Notes: generated by a model not told the origin, from the letters alone. A DNA stretch of 64,000 nucleotides from Agapetus fuscipes (GCA_951799405.1 OX637332.1:30480832-30544831); one strand, 5' to 3'; shown: positions 46,817 to 57,249, numbered from the stretch's first letter. Made by a program: numbers and translations.

Positions 46817-49800
46817 ATGGCTAAAAAGGAAGATCAAGAATTTGTTGTTCAGCTTTTACAAAGCAAACTGACGGCTATTTACGGGAGAATTCAGAGTATA
46901 TTCGATCAAAGTAGGAATTTAAATAATGATCCTGTAAAAATTGATGACTTTTTGGCTAACAGTTTTACAATCGATATTCTACGTGCCGATTTCATAAACA
47001 CTATTGATGAACGAAATAAACTGCTGTCGGTTTCTGCGGAGAGTGTTCCCAATTATAATTCTCTAATGTCAGTTGAAGAGTTATATACAAAAATAAAGTT
47101 CCGGGTTAATCAATTACAAACGATTAGTCCAGCTGTCGAAAAATCGGGAACTGCAAAGAAGAGATTCAATTTGCCGAAACTGGAGTTATGTAGTTTTAAT
47201 GGGGAAATAGAATCGTGGCCATTATTTTATGAATCATTTCGAACTGTAGTTCATGAAAATGAGGATCTCTCTGATAGTGAGAGAATTCAATATTTGATTG
47301 GGAAACTTTCTGGAAAAGCTCTAAACCTTTGTCATGGGATTGTACCATCGGCAGAAAACTATGTGGTATTGTGGAAAGCGCTTATTGATAAATACAATGA
47401 TAAAAGGATGTTGGCTACTTCGTATCTAGAGAAACTGTTCAAACTACCTAGCGTAGTGTTGAACAGTCGTGTTGAACAGTCACCCTCAAGTTTAGAAACT
47501 TTTATAGATGCTTTCTCGTCAAACGTCGCGGCATTGAAGCAGTTACAAATTGAAAACTTGGAGGATTTTTTGCTTATTTATATTGGAAGCAAGAAGATTG
47601 GCTTCGAGACAGTGAAATCTTTTGAGTCAGAATGGAGCCAAAATTTAGGCGGTCGTATGCCTAAATGTATGGATTTCATAGAGTTCGTTAGAATGCAAGC
47701 ACAGATACTGCAGCGTTCTCGTCAAACATTGGGTTTGACAGATCACACGCAGCCTCGTAAAGGTTCATTGTCATCGTCTTCTGTTTCACGTTCGTATAAA
47801 GCAAACAATGTGAAATCATTTGTGAGTATTCGAGAATCGATAAAATGTTTTTTGTGTGGCCTTAAAGATCATGGACGATTGTCAGAGTGTCCAAAGTTTA
47901 AGAGAATGAATGTTAATTGTAGATTTAACGTTGTAAAAGAAAATAGATTATGCCTAAAATGCTTAGAGCCAGGACATATGATGCGCGGGTGCAGCAAAGA
48001 TATTGAATGCACTGTGTGTGCACGCCATCATAATACTCTATTGCATTTTAAGGGCGCTAGCACGCCGGTAGGGGCGACTGGTGCTAACGTCGAAGGAAAT
48101 GTTGCGTTGGAGTCGCCAACCAGCAATCCTGTATCGGTGGCATTGTGCTCTGTTGGAGAGCGCAAGATCGGGTCGGACTCGGATCCATTTTCATCGGTAC
48201 TTTTGGGTACGGCAAAGTGTACTGCTAAGAATGAAAATGGTCGTGTCAAAATTATTCGGGCAATAATTGATAGCGCTTCACAGCGTGATTTCATCACTGT
48301 GGAGTGCGCTAAGTCGTTGGCTTTGCCTATTTTAGCCACGGAAAGGAAGTTTGTTTCTGGAGTGGGAAATAGTCAAAGTGAGATAAAGGGCGTCACATCT
48401 TTGACGATTCGATCAAGGATTGACAAAATATTTGAATTTGAAATCGAACCGTTGGTTGTAGACACCATAACAAATAAGTTGCCAACTGCGAAAATTGATA
48501 GATCAAAATTGACCTATTTCGAGGGGATCGTACTTGCGGATGAGGACTATGACAAGCCAGCAAAGGTGGATGTCATTTTGGGAGCTGACATTTTTGCAAG
48601 AATCCTACGTGCTAAAACGGTATCGAGATCTGCCGGGGAGCCAGTAGCAGTAGAAACTGCACTGGGCTTTATAATAGTAGGAAAGGCTCCAGCCATAGAA
48701 AAGGTAGCAAACGAGGTGGAAGCCTTTCACTCAATAGACACGCTTCCCTCCGATCTAACCGAGTTCTTTAAATTAGAAGAGGTCCCCCAGATGACAAAGA
48801 TCTTCACTCCTTCCGAACAGGTCTGTGAAAAATTATATTCTCAGACGACAGTAAGAAATGCATCAGGTGGCTACACAGTAGCATTACCGTTTAAGGATAA
48901 ATCGTCGAGATTAGGAGAGTCTAAAACTGTGGCAATTCGAAGATTTGAGTCTTTAGAACGAAAGCTGAATAATAATCCCACTGTAAAAATTGAATATGAT
49001 CGAGTATTCCAAGAATATTTGGATAAAAAATATATTAGGCTTGTTGAAAAGGATTGGGAAACTGAAGATTTGGGTCAAGGATACGTGATACCTCATCATG
49101 GCGTTGTACGCGCAGATAAGACAACTACCAAGTTGAGGGTAGTTTTGGACGCAAGTGCGCCTACCTCATCGGGAGTAGCATTAAATAACATTTTGCACAC
49201 TGGCCCAAATTTGCAAAATGATTTAATGAAAATAGTTTTGAGATTTAGACTACTTCCTATAGCGTTAAATGCAGATATTCGGCAAATGTATTTGCAAATA
49301 AAAATTAGAAAGGAAGATCAAAGGTTCCAGAGATTGTTTTATAGATTCGATCCAAAAGGACCTTTGCAGTTGTTCGAAATGACAAGGGTGCCATTTGGAC
49401 TATGTTGCAGTCCGTATTTGGCCATTCGTACGGTGCGGCAGCTGGCAATAGATGAGCGGGATCGATTTCCGGATGCAGCAGCCGTGGCGGAATCCGACAT
49501 ATACATGGATGACATAGCTACGAGTTGTAGTACTGTAGCCGAAGGGGTGAAGCTGTCAACTCAGCTTATAAACTTTTTTAATGCTGGAGGATTTGAATTG
49601 ACCAAATTCTGTAGTAATGCTCCCGAAGCATTAAAACTTGTACCGCCAGAGCGTAAAGTCACTGGCGTCGTGAAATTTGACCCAGAAGAAGATCTGAAGG
49701 TTTTAGGACTTCGGTGGGAGCCGCGAGATGATGTCTTCACATTTAGGGTAAATAGACATCCAAGAAGCTGTACAAAGCGCGGAATATTGTCTACAGTAGC

Positions 49801-52057
49801 TCGCATGTGGGATGTGCTAGGTATTGTAGCACCGGTCACGCTAATGGCCAAGTTAATTATCAAGTACCTATGGACAGAAGGGATCGGATGGGATGAGACT
49901 CCGCCGTTCAGTGTCATTGAGCATTGGGAGCGTTTAGAGAGGGAATTGGTTCTTCTGGAACGTCTTCGATTGCCTCGACATATTGGAGTGGTAGTGGAGG
50001 GTTGCATCGTATCCCTATTAGGATTTGCAGACGCTTCGGAAAAAGCCTATGGGGGAGTGGTATACATGCATGTACACTTTCCTTCGACTCGAGATTCAAT
50101 TGTTCGGTTAATTTGTGCAAAATCGAGAGTAGCGCCCTCTAAAACAGTAATTTCGCTACCGAGAATGGAGTTGTGCGCGAACTTAGTTTTAGCAAAGCTG
50201 ATGAGATACGTGATTGACGTATATGCCCAGAGCTGCACAATCAGTCGGATTTTGGCGTTCACTGATAGTACTGTAGCTTTGGCTTGGATCAAATCGGATC
50301 CAACAAGGTGGCAGTGTTTTGTTGGTAACAGAGTGGCAAAAATTCAGCAGTTGATCGAAGCTGATAAGTTTTGCCACATTTCTGGTAAGGATAATCCTGC
50401 TGACTGCCTGTCTAGGGGGTTAACTCCCGCTCAGCTCATGGAACATCCTTTGTGGTTTGCGGGACCCGGGTTTGCAAAACTTCCATCGGAAGAATGGCCA
50501 GTTCATCCGTTTGACCTCAAGTTGGTCGACGATGCGCCCGAGAAAAGGAGACCAGTGCTAGCCTTATTGGAAATAGAGAAAACTGAAGAAGTACATATGT
50601 TATGCGAAATGGCAGAGCGTGTTTCCTCGTGGAGTAAGCTATTAAGGATAACAGTTTACATACTAAGATTTCTGAAGAAGCTACCTAAACCCTTTCATGT
50701 GTCGCATTTAGAGATGGCAGAAAAGGTAATTATAAAGAATTTACAATCTCGACATTTTGGAAATGAAATTAAATTGTTGAATTCCGGAAAGCAAGTAAAA
50801 CCCGCTTTCAGAAGGTTGAGAACTTTCCTGAAGGATGGGGTTCTAAGAGTAGGTGGACGATTATCAAATGCGAGTATAGAATACGATAGTCAGCATCCAA
50901 TACTTTTACCTCGTCGCGATCATGTGGTCAATCTTATTATTGATCATTGGCATCGAAGAAATCTGCACACGGGACCTCAACTCGTAATGGCTTTGTTAAG
51001 ACAGAAATATTGGATTTTATCTGCGAGAGATATAGTTAGACAGCGAATACAAAGCTGCGTCATTTGTTTCAAAGCAAAGCCCCGAAATGAGTTCCCTTTG
51101 ATGGCAGATTTGCCGGAGTTTCGAGTGAGAGAAGCCAAGGCCTTCTGTCATACCGGAGTAGATTATGCAGGCCCTCTGGCTATTATCCCTTATCGGCGCC
51201 GAGGCGTCCGAAGTATCAAGGCATACATATGTCTATTCGTATGTCTTGTAACAAAGGCTGTTCATTTGGAATTGGCCCCTGATCTTAGTACCGATGCCTT
51301 TTTAAGTGCATTAAAACGATTTATTTCCAGGCGCGGACCGATAAGCGTTATATATTCCGACCGAGGTACTAATTTTGTTGGAGCCAAATCCTCATTAGAT
51401 GCTATTTATAAAATGTTGGATTCAAAGGAATTCAACGAACGATTTGCACATGAACTTCAAGAGCATCGTATTGAGTTTTGTTTCAATGTAGCCGCCGCTC
51501 CTCATTTTGGAGGTATTTGGGAGGCTGGAGTACGATGCGTGAAGTCTCATTTAGCAAAGGTAGTCGGATTGCAGCTGTTAACTTACGAGGAGATGTTGAC
51601 GGTGCTCGTGCAAATTGAAAGCATACTCAACTCCCGTCCATTGACGGTGTTGAGTGGAGATCCGGCTGAGCCATTAGCTCTGACGCCGGCTCATTTTCTG
51701 ACTTTAACTCCATTAAAGTCCTTACCTGCGGCACCCATCACTGATGGAGGCACAAGCTTGGTCAGAAGAAAAGAAGTGTGCGACCAGTTAGTGCAGTCGT
51801 TTTGGAAGCGGTGGAGAACGGAATACCTGAACACCCTTCAGGTGAGAAAGAAATGGGATAAAGACCATAAATCGATAGAAAAGGGCTCCATCGTGATATT
51901 GGATAATGGAACGGGCGCACCGCTGAACTGGCCAATAGGTTTTGTTCAGGAGGTTTTCCCGGGTAAGGATGGAGTTGTTCGAGTAGTAGAGGTGCGAACA
52001 AAATTCGGTACGTATCGTAGACCCGTCGTTAAGGTCTTTCCTCTACCCACTCAATAG
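46817..52057 (+). CDS. BEL/Pao gag-pol polyprotein
   Basis: 1746 codons without interruption. Gag occupies ~1-430, with zinc-binding clusters near 344 (C-F-L-C-G), 378 (C-L-K-C-L-E-P-G-H) and 397 (C-T-V-C-A-R-H-H). Protease: I-I-D-S-A-S-Q near 481, D-S-A instead of the usual D-S-G. Reverse transcriptase: V-V-L-D-A-S-A near 774 and Y-M-D-D near 895. RNase H: G-F-A-D-A-S near 1067, T-D-S-T-V-A-L, and N-P-A-D-C-L-S near 1192. Integrase: zinc HHCC near 1376-1420, then D (V-D-Y-A-G-P, ~1450), D (S-D-R-G-T-N-F, ~1514) and E (I-W-E-A-G-V, ~1568). All catalytic residues are present. Gag and pol are one frame, as in many BEL/Pao elements; no env. Start is the first ATG in frame. Confidence 0.95.
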   Translation: MAKKEDQEFVVQLLQSKLTAIYGRIQSIFDQSRNLNNDPVKIDDFLANSFTIDILRADFINTIDERNKLLSVSAESVPNYNSLMSVEELYTKIKFRVNQLQTISPAVEKSGTAKKRFNLPKLELCSFNGEIESWPLFYESFRTVVHENEDLSDSERIQYLIGKLSGKALNLCHGIVPSAENYVVLWKALIDKYNDKRMLATSYLEKLFKLPSVVLNSRVEQSPSSLETFIDAFSSNVAALKQLQIENLEDFLLIYIGSKKIGFETVKSFESEWSQNLGGRMPKCMDFIEFVRMQAQILQRSRQTLGLTDHTQPRKGSLSSSSVSRSYKANNVKSFVSIRESIKCFLCGLKDHGRLSECPKFKRMNVNCRFNVVKENRLCLKCLEPGHMMRGCSKDIECTVCARHHNTLLHFKGASTPVGATGANVEGNVALESPTSNPVSVALCSVGERKIGSDSDPFSSVLLGTAKCTAKNENGRVKIIRAIIDSASQRDFITVECAKSLALPILATERKFVSGVGNSQSEIKGVTSLTIRSRIDKIFEFEIEPLVVDTITNKLPTAKIDRSKLTYFEGIVLADEDYDKPAKVDVILGADIFARILRAKTVSRSAGEPVAVETALGFIIVGKAPAIEKVANEVEAFHSIDTLPSDLTEFFKLEEVPQMTKIFTPSEQVCEKLYSQTTVRNASGGYTVALPFKDKSSRLGESKTVAIRRFESLERKLNNNPTVKIEYDRVFQEYLDKKYIRLVEKDWETEDLGQGYVIPHHGVVRADKTTTKLRVVLDASAPTSSGVALNNILHTGPNLQNDLMKIVLRFRLLPIALNADIRQMYLQIKIRKEDQRFQRLFYRFDPKGPLQLFEMTRVPFGLCCSPYLAIRTVRQLAIDERDRFPDAAAVAESDIYMDDIATSCSTVAEGVKLSTQLINFFNAGGFELTKFCSNAPEALKLVPPERKVTGVVKFDPEEDLKVLGLRWEPRDDVFTFRVNRHPRSCTKRGILSTVARMWDVLGIVAPVTLMAKLIIKYLWTEGIGWDETPPFSVIEHWERLERELVLLERLRLPRHIGVVVEGCIVSLLGFADASEKAYGGVVYMHVHFPSTRDSIVRLICAKSRVAPSKTVISLPRMELCANLVLAKLMRYVIDVYAQSCTISRILAFTDSTVALAWIKSDPTRWQCFVGNRVAKIQQLIEADKFCHISGKDNPADCLSRGLTPAQLMEHPLWFAGPGFAKLPSEEWPVHPFDLKLVDDAPEKRRPVLALLEIEKTEEVHMLCEMAERVSSWSKLLRITVYILRFLKKLPKPFHVSHLEMAEKVIIKNLQSRHFGNEIKLLNSGKQVKPAFRRLRTFLKDGVLRVGGRLSNASIEYDSQHPILLPRRDHVVNLIIDHWHRRNLHTGPQLVMALLRQKYWILSARDIVRQRIQSCVICFKAKPRNEFPLMADLPEFRVREAKAFCHTGVDYAGPLAIIPYRRRGVRSIKAYICLFVCLVTKAVHLELAPDLSTDAFLSALKRFISRRGPISVIYSDRGTNFVGAKSSLDAIYKMLDSKEFNERFAHELQEHRIEFCFNVAAAPHFGGIWEAGVRCVKSHLAKVVGLQLLTYEEMLTVLVQIESILNSRPLTVLSGDPAEPLALTPAHFLTLTPLKSLPAAPITDGGTSLVRRKEVCDQLVQSFWKRWRTEYLNTLQVRKKWDKDHKSIEKGSIVILDNGTGAPLNWPIGFVQEVFPGKDGVVRVVEVRTKFGTYRRPVVKVFPLPTQ

Positions 52058-52381
52058 ATAGTTTTTTTGTTGTTGTTTATTTATTTTTGATTTTCGTTTA
52101 TTTTCGTCGTTTTCTTTGTTTGATATACGTTAAGCTACTTGTAAATATTTTCGATTCGTTGATTTAGGTTTAGATATTACAGTCCACTTATTTCGTGTCG
52201 ATATAAGTATAGTTGCAAATAGATTCGGCATCTATCTTAAATTTTTCGTTTTCGTTTTGTAATAGGTAGTTGTGAGTAGGTAAATCAGAATCGAGGGCTG
52301 CTTGATGCGGGTGGTGGTGTGGGGTGTTGAGGCAGGGATGAGCAATGTTTGAAAGAAGGGGTTCTTTCAAGCCCGGGGGGA
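52058..52381 (+). other. BEL/Pao 3' untranslated region with polypurine-like end
   Basis: Ends GAAGGGGTTCTTTCAAGCCCGGGGGGA directly before the LTR (abbreviated: AGCCCGGGGGGA); the G-rich end is the likely plus-strand primer. Confidence 0.6.
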
Positions 52382-52905
52382 TGTTCACGCCAAAGCGCCA
52401 TCTTTCGATCATTCCTCAAATTAACCTCCTTATCCTGGAACTTCACCATTATTATCCAAAATCTGTTTTACCGACCCACATATTGCCACTTGCATTTTGA
52501 CCTTGGAGCAAGAAGGTTGTCGGTAAAAACTTCGTGGGTGAAATTCGAAAACATCGTGAATTTAACCGTTGTGCAGTCCATAGCAAGTTTGGACATTTGT
52601 GTGTGTTTTGTGTCCTCAAGAGCCGTGTGGTTTGAGCGCGCCTTTTGGACAACTGGAGCCGACTGCAGTCGAGCCAAGCTGGATGACGGGAGACACGAGG
52701 TAGGTGGCAAATTCCTTGGGTCCTTCCTTCCTTTTGTCCCGATCGAGAGTTTGGAGCAGTTGCGCCCCCAATCGTCGTCGTCGAGACTCCTCAGATCATT
52801 TCTCGCATTGAGGAGCCCTCGAAAGTAATTAAGATACTCAAATAAGAAGCATCGGCGCAGTGTTGCGTGCGTGAGATTCGCTCACGCGTGCTGCGTGCGC
52901 AACCA
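52382..52905 (+). repeat. BEL/Pao 3' LTR
   Basis: Same length and ends as 45802-46325. Confidence 0.93.
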
Positions 52906-53139
52906 GATATTATGACATTTAATTATAACAGTCAAAATGGTGCAAGTATGTATTTTGTTTTATTTTTTCTTACAACGAATGTTTGGTTAAACCGAATGTA
53001 GAACGAATTTCGGCCCATCCCTAAATTAAATCCATCTCTTTTATCCAGGCGTATGCATTCTCTGTCTATCACATGTGTTTTTTATGTGTCAGACAGTATC
53101 AATAGAATACAGGTTTATTTGTTCCCAGTGCCAGTATCT

Positions 53140-53220
53140 TGTAACTGGACATATACAGCTTAGTTACGTTTTGTTTTTTTTTTACATTACCTTTTTTGCT
53201 TTTTCTCTTTTTGTGAACCT
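53140..53220 (+). mobile_element. SINE-M/D tail scrap
   Basis: CTTGTAACTGGACATATACA, GCTTAGTTACGTTTTG, then TTTACATTACCTTTTTTGC as also found after the tail fragment at 43360. Confidence 0.5.
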
Positions 53221-53365
53221 TGGTGAGAAGAGTATGTATGAAGGAAGTGATGAATGTTGAAGAGATGAAAGAGGTATGCAAGGACAGAAAAAAAGTGGAG
53301 ACCCATCAGCGAAGGTTCCGGCCGTACACTCTAGTGGAACGGCGGCAAAATAGTACAGTAGAGGT
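53221..53365 (+). pseudogene. RTE-B-like LINE 3' end
   Basis: R-R-V-C-M-K-E-V-M-N-V-E-E-M-K-E-V-C-K-D-R-K frame, then CACTCTAGTGGAACGGCGGC, i.e. the end and tail region of an RTE-B-like copy. Confidence 0.7.
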
Positions 53366-53433
53366 ATGTGAACTTTGGTATGACGCTGATCACCCATACT
53401 GTAAAAAAATGGCTTTGCAACTTAGATTATAGA
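53366..53433 (+). mobile_element. RTE-A module reduced to its two ends
   Basis: GTATGACGCTGATCACCCAT joined to GCTTTGCAACTTAGATTATA; ~170 bp between them are deleted. Confidence 0.65.
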
Positions 53434-53619
53434 GTTTATGTAACATTTTGTGCTAGAGACAAGAGGATCAAAACATTACAATACAGAGCACTTTATAAAA
53501 AATCGCAGCAAATGAAAATAGTTAGGAAAACTCGCTGCTGGGAGGCAAAGTTATCACTTCATTAGGAATCTTAGGTAAGCAGCCTCACAGTGATCTACTG
53601 ATAAATCTGGATTTCACAC

Positions 53620-53830
53620 GACCCCAAATACACAAACGCCCACAAACCAACAAGTGTAGTTCGCGCTTACAAATGCTGAATGTGTACTTACAAATAAAAT
53701 ACAAACCTCAAATGAACATAAGCCCCACAACTTTTGCCGACCTTCCCTGAAACAGGGGTGACATTGGCAAAGTGAACCATTTTTTACAGTATGGGTGGTC
53801 AGTCTCATACCAACCTATAAGTCAAGGCAT
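53620..53830 (-). mobile_element. RTE-A module, tail missing
   Basis: From ACAAACGCCCACAAACCAAC to CCAACCTATAAGTCAAGGCA. Confidence 0.8.
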
Positions 53831-54122
53831 TGCATTGCAATTTTCCCTAAGGCCCGGTATTTTTAACGTTGGCAAAGCGAATTCACACTGAATAAAAATA
53901 ACGCACACATTATTATTATAGCAGCTGCTCATGGGCGTAACCAGGACTCATGAATTTATCAGTTAATTATTTGTTATTAAATTGTATTGCAATTAATAAA
54001 ATCATCATTATTCAATCATGGCTTGCCCCCCCCCCCCCCCCCCCCTTCCCCCCCTAGAGCGCGAGCTATGGCCAGGGGAGGCGCCAAAAATTTGTCTATA
54101 GTAGTATTAGTATGAATATCAA
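53831..54122. other. Spacer with a C-run
   Basis: About 290 bp; a ~20 bp poly-C run starts near 54027. Nothing else recognised. Confidence 0.5.
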
Positions 54123-54826
54123 GGCCGTGTTCAAAAAAAAAATCCCGTTGTTTTTAAAAATATGTTTCTCATACTTTATGGCCTTAGTAAAAGAGTGACA
54201 TTAATGAAAAAAATCACGCGTGTTAAATAATCTTTTATCTTAATTTTAAAGTTAGTTTTTTTTATATAACTTAAAAAATGACGCCACAAAAAAATATTTT
54301 AAAAAACTCGTTTTTTTACTTTTTTTTGCTCGGATTTTGTTGTTTTGTATTTTGGAAATATTTTTTTTCTTTATAACTATAGAATGATACAAATTCTAGT
54401 TTGTAGTGTGATTTTTAATAGAATAATGTGAATAGTTTTTGAGATAATATGAAAAAACTGTTTTCAAGAATTAAATAAGTTAATTAGTTTCAGTTTTTTC
54501 ATATTAGCGCAAAAACTATTCACATTATTTTATTAAAAATCACACTACAAACTAGAATTTGTATCTTTCTATAATTATAAAGAAAAAAAATATTTCCAAA
54601 ATACAAAACAACAAAATCCGAGCAAAAAAAAGTAAAAAAAACGAGTTTTTTTAAATATTTTTTTGTGGCGTCATTTTTTAAGTTATATAAAAAAAAACTA
54701 ACTCTTAAATTAAGACAAAAAATGATTAAACACGCGTGATTTTTTTCATTAATGTCAGTCTTTTACTAAGACCATAAAGTATAAGAAACATATTTTTACA
54801 AACAACGGGATTTTTTTTTCGACCGG
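54123..54826. repeat. Very long foldback: ~338 bp arms, 30 bp loop
   Basis: Left arm 54123-54460, right arm 54491-54826, complementary along their full length with scattered mismatches (for example GACGCCACAAAAAAATATTT against AAATATTTTTTTGTGGCGTC). Almost no loop. No coding sequence. It may be a self-complementary MITE or foldback element. Confidence 0.9.
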
Positions 54827-54900
54827 AGTCTTAAGGGCCCTCTCAGATTACTGATAGCAGTTTACGGGTAGCACGGTCCCCAAAATTAGTGTGTGTCTGT
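54827..54900 (-). mobile_element. L2-like 3' scrap
   Basis: AAGGGCCCTCTCAGATTACTG and GCACGGTCCCCAAAATTAGT match pieces of 42445-42610, with the segment between them deleted (first word abbreviated: AGGGCCCTCTCAGATTACTG). Confidence 0.65.
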
Positions 54901-55221
54901 AGTTAAGATAAAGAACAACATGCAAGAATAATGCTAGAATTAAACTTTATTCAAAATATTAGCAATTTTTTTACAATCTATTTTATAAATCATTGTGTCA
55001 TGTTAAAATATAAATAATAATATTATAAAGTAAATCAATGATTATTCTGTAAGTGACACTACTCCTATAACATCAGAAAACATATTTAATATAAAATAAT
55101 CAATATGAAAGAGGTTAAGCAATTTTGCAGATATCTACCAAGAATAAAAAAACATAGTTGAATATAATATATACCTTAAAAGTAAAACTGAATAAGTGAC
55201 CTATTAAGCTTAAGGAACTAA
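54901..55221. other. ~320 bp AT-rich, nothing recognised
   Basis: No element or gene recognised. Confidence 0.4.
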
Positions 55222-55455
55222 CCTACACATATAGTGTAGCTTCTTGCCTGCGTTATTCCCGAAGGGGTCGCATGTGGCGATTCGGGACCTATTTATTTTT
55301 ACGGGTAAGGGGGCCGGCCTCACACCAACCACTTTCAGATGAAGTGGGGGCTGGGACAGCTCCCGGGAGGGCTGGTTCTCATTTCTTGTGAAGGAGTAAA
55401 CCTTGAGATCGAACCCTTGCGCTTGGCATGGAATGCAAGCATTCTACCATGTACC
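55222..55455 (-). mobile_element. SINE-D second half (tail and head 2 scrap)
   Basis: Minus strand: CACATATAGTGTAGCTTCTT, GGGTCGCATGTGGCGATTCG, AACCACTTTCAGATGAAGTG, GAGATCGAACCCTTGC, CATGGAATGCAAGCATTCTA. Confidence 0.8.
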
Positions 55456-55692
55456 CTCTATTTCCGTAAAAAATCTTAGATTGCAGCCTTAGGTTCTATA
55501 CAGCTCCTCGATGCAACTAAAATATAAAAAGGTTTATTGATTTACGCAGCAAATTGCAATGCATGTATCTTAAATGCAAGTTCAGATTATCAAAAATATC
55601 ATGACAATAGGGTATTTGCAATAGTGAGGAATTCGATAAAAAGTGTATAATTTTGATAGATTACAATAAAATATATCGACAAGGTTCTGATT
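55456..55692. other. Spacer, nothing recognised
   Basis: No element recognised. Confidence 0.4.
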
Positions 55693-55835
55693 ATAAGTCT
55701 ATCTATAATCTATAATCTAAGCTGCAAGGATATGTAAGCATTTAAGGCTCATATGAAATGCATGCCTACAGACAGGCACATGTAGGTTCGCGCCTACACA
55801 TTCTGCATGTGTGCATACAAATAAAGAAAAGTCCA
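55693..55835 (-). mobile_element. RTE-A module, 3' half
   Basis: TCTATCTATAATCTATAATC to GCATACAAATAAAGAAAA; nearly identical to 27040-27180, so from the same subgroup. Confidence 0.8.
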
Positions 55836-55853
55836 AAATAAAATTCTAACAGG

Positions 55854-56085
55854 GCTATTCTTAGACATTTGACATTCGGGTGAGCCCATGCTTTGACAAA
55901 CTACTGATAAATTTGTGTGAAGACCTGTCAATCCAAGATGCTGCAAGTGAACAGCGGATTTTTTTCATACAAATATTACAAAATTCAGTAGGTAAGAATG
56001 ACCGTGTTGATGAAACTTCCAGCGCAGGCACCATTAGTTTGTCAAAGCGTGGGCTCAACCGACAACTAAAATGTCTAAGAATAGC
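55854..56085. mobile_element. MITE with ~50 bp terminal inverted repeats
   Basis: GCTATTCTTAGACATTT at 55854 and AAATGTCTAAGAATAGC ending 56085; pairing continues inward (GAGCCCATGCTTTGACAAAC against GTTTGTCAAAGCGTGGGCTC). 232 bp. The open frames through it are antisense images of the arms. Confidence 0.8.
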
Positions 56086-56180
56086 ACCGTTTGATTTTAC
56101 ATATTTTGTAAAAATAACTTTCGGAAATTTAGACCGGTTATGAAACGGATATGCGATCCGTCAACGGAATTTGTAGCCCC

Positions 56181-56259
56181 CGTGACGTCATTTCCTTGTA
56201 TCCACAACGCTGCTAGTATTGCGATGGCTATAAGAGGAATACAAGAAAATGACGTCACG
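56181..56259. repeat. Small inverted-repeat element
   Basis: CGTGACGTCATTTCCTTGTA and TACAAGAAAATGACGTCACG, 20 bp arms with one mismatch, 39 bp between. Confidence 0.75.
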
Positions 56260-56740
56260 TGACAAAATTCAATCTAAAGAGCGTTTTGGCGCGTAAATTC
56301 AAACTTAATTTTTTGAACTTTATTAAAAAAACATATAAAAATAAAATTCAAGAAGTTTCTGATAAGCTTATAAAAAGGAATTCGAATGGACAAGAACCAA
56401 AAAAAAATTTAAAAAAACCTATATTTCATGTTTGTTTTACAAAACATTTTTTTTTCCTTTTGTACGCTAACTGCAGAAATATTCTAAGTCAAAAATATTT
56501 TTTTGTGACCTTAGATTTTCACGGCCCAAAATTTTAGGATAAGTACATAGCGGTGGCAGAAGATCCCAAGGATCATAATTTGTTTGTTTGATGAAACAAA
56601 AATTGCCATTCGAGGAATTTTGATAATCGAAACTATCTTACAATTATTATCAGCAAATATTGTAAACAAATGCGCTCGGCACAAATTTAGTAAACAGTAA
56701 AATTGTGACATCATCTGATCAGGATGCCAAGGAGTATCTA
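56260..56740. other. ~480 bp, nothing recognised
   Basis: AT-rich; a 92-codon lysine- and phenylalanine-rich open frame (56259-56537) has no motif and is not supported as a gene. Confidence 0.4.
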
Positions 56741-56998
56741 TATTCTATAATCTAAGTTGCAAAGATAAATTAACATTTAAAACTCGTATCAAATTCATGC
56801 CCACAAACAGACACATGGTAAGTTCGCGCTTACAAATTTTGAATGTGTGCTTACAAATTAAAATCCAAACATCAAATGAACATAAGCACTGCAACTCTTG
56901 CCAACATTCCCTGAAACAGGGGTGACTATGGCGAAGTGAACCATTCTTTTAAAGTATGAGTGGTCAGCCTCATACCAACCTATGAGTCAAGGAATCTA
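56741..56998 (-). mobile_element. RTE-A 3'-terminal module
   Basis: Complete, TATTCTATAATCTAAGTTGC to CCAACCTATGAGTCAAGGAA. Confidence 0.85.
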
Positions 56999-57041
56999 GC
57001 TAATATTTTTTTTGTGTAATAAGTATTTCATAAATATCGAT

Positions 57042-57077
57042 ATACCTTTGCAACTTAGATTACAGATTATAGGTTAC
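57042..57077 (+). mobile_element. RTE-A module, 3' scrap
   Basis: ATACCTTTGCAACTTAGATT then ACAGATTATAGG. Confidence 0.6.
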
Positions 57078-57249
57078 CAGGCGCGTGCATTGGTTGGAGG
57101 CAAATACAAGATTTTTTTTTAATGCAAAATATCCCACCAGAAATTACTTTTTATTTTAGGAATAACATTAAATAATCAAATTCAATTTGCATAATCTTGT
57201 GACATAGTTAAACTGAGATTATTTTAAATTTGTACCCTGTGCCGGTTTA

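Larger units (their letters stand above)
45802..52905 (+). mobile_element. BEL/Pao LTR retrotransposon, structurally complete
   Basis: 524 bp LTRs (45802-46325, 52382-52905; TGTTCAC...CAACCA) flanked by GATAT on both sides (45797-45801, 52906-52910), a 5 bp duplication as expected for BEL/Pao. The interior holds one open gag-pol of 1746 codons. I saw no difference between the LTRs where I compared them, which indicates recent insertion. Confidence 0.95.
45352..53025 (+). mobile_element. hAT (Ac-like) MITE, copy 2, split by the BEL/Pao element
   Basis: 45353-45801 and 52911-53024 together align with 41504-41979 (TAGGGATGGGCCGAATGTGG at the left; TTTCGGCCCATCCCTA at the right). The BEL/Pao element is inserted at GATAT. 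TAAATCC occurs close to both ends but does not fit a clean 8 bp duplication. Confidence 0.7.

Noticed and set aside
45346..53031. TAAATCC near both ends of the split Ac-like MITE as target duplication
   Set aside because: The left copy abuts the element but the right one is 3 bp away, so it is not a clean 8 bp duplication.
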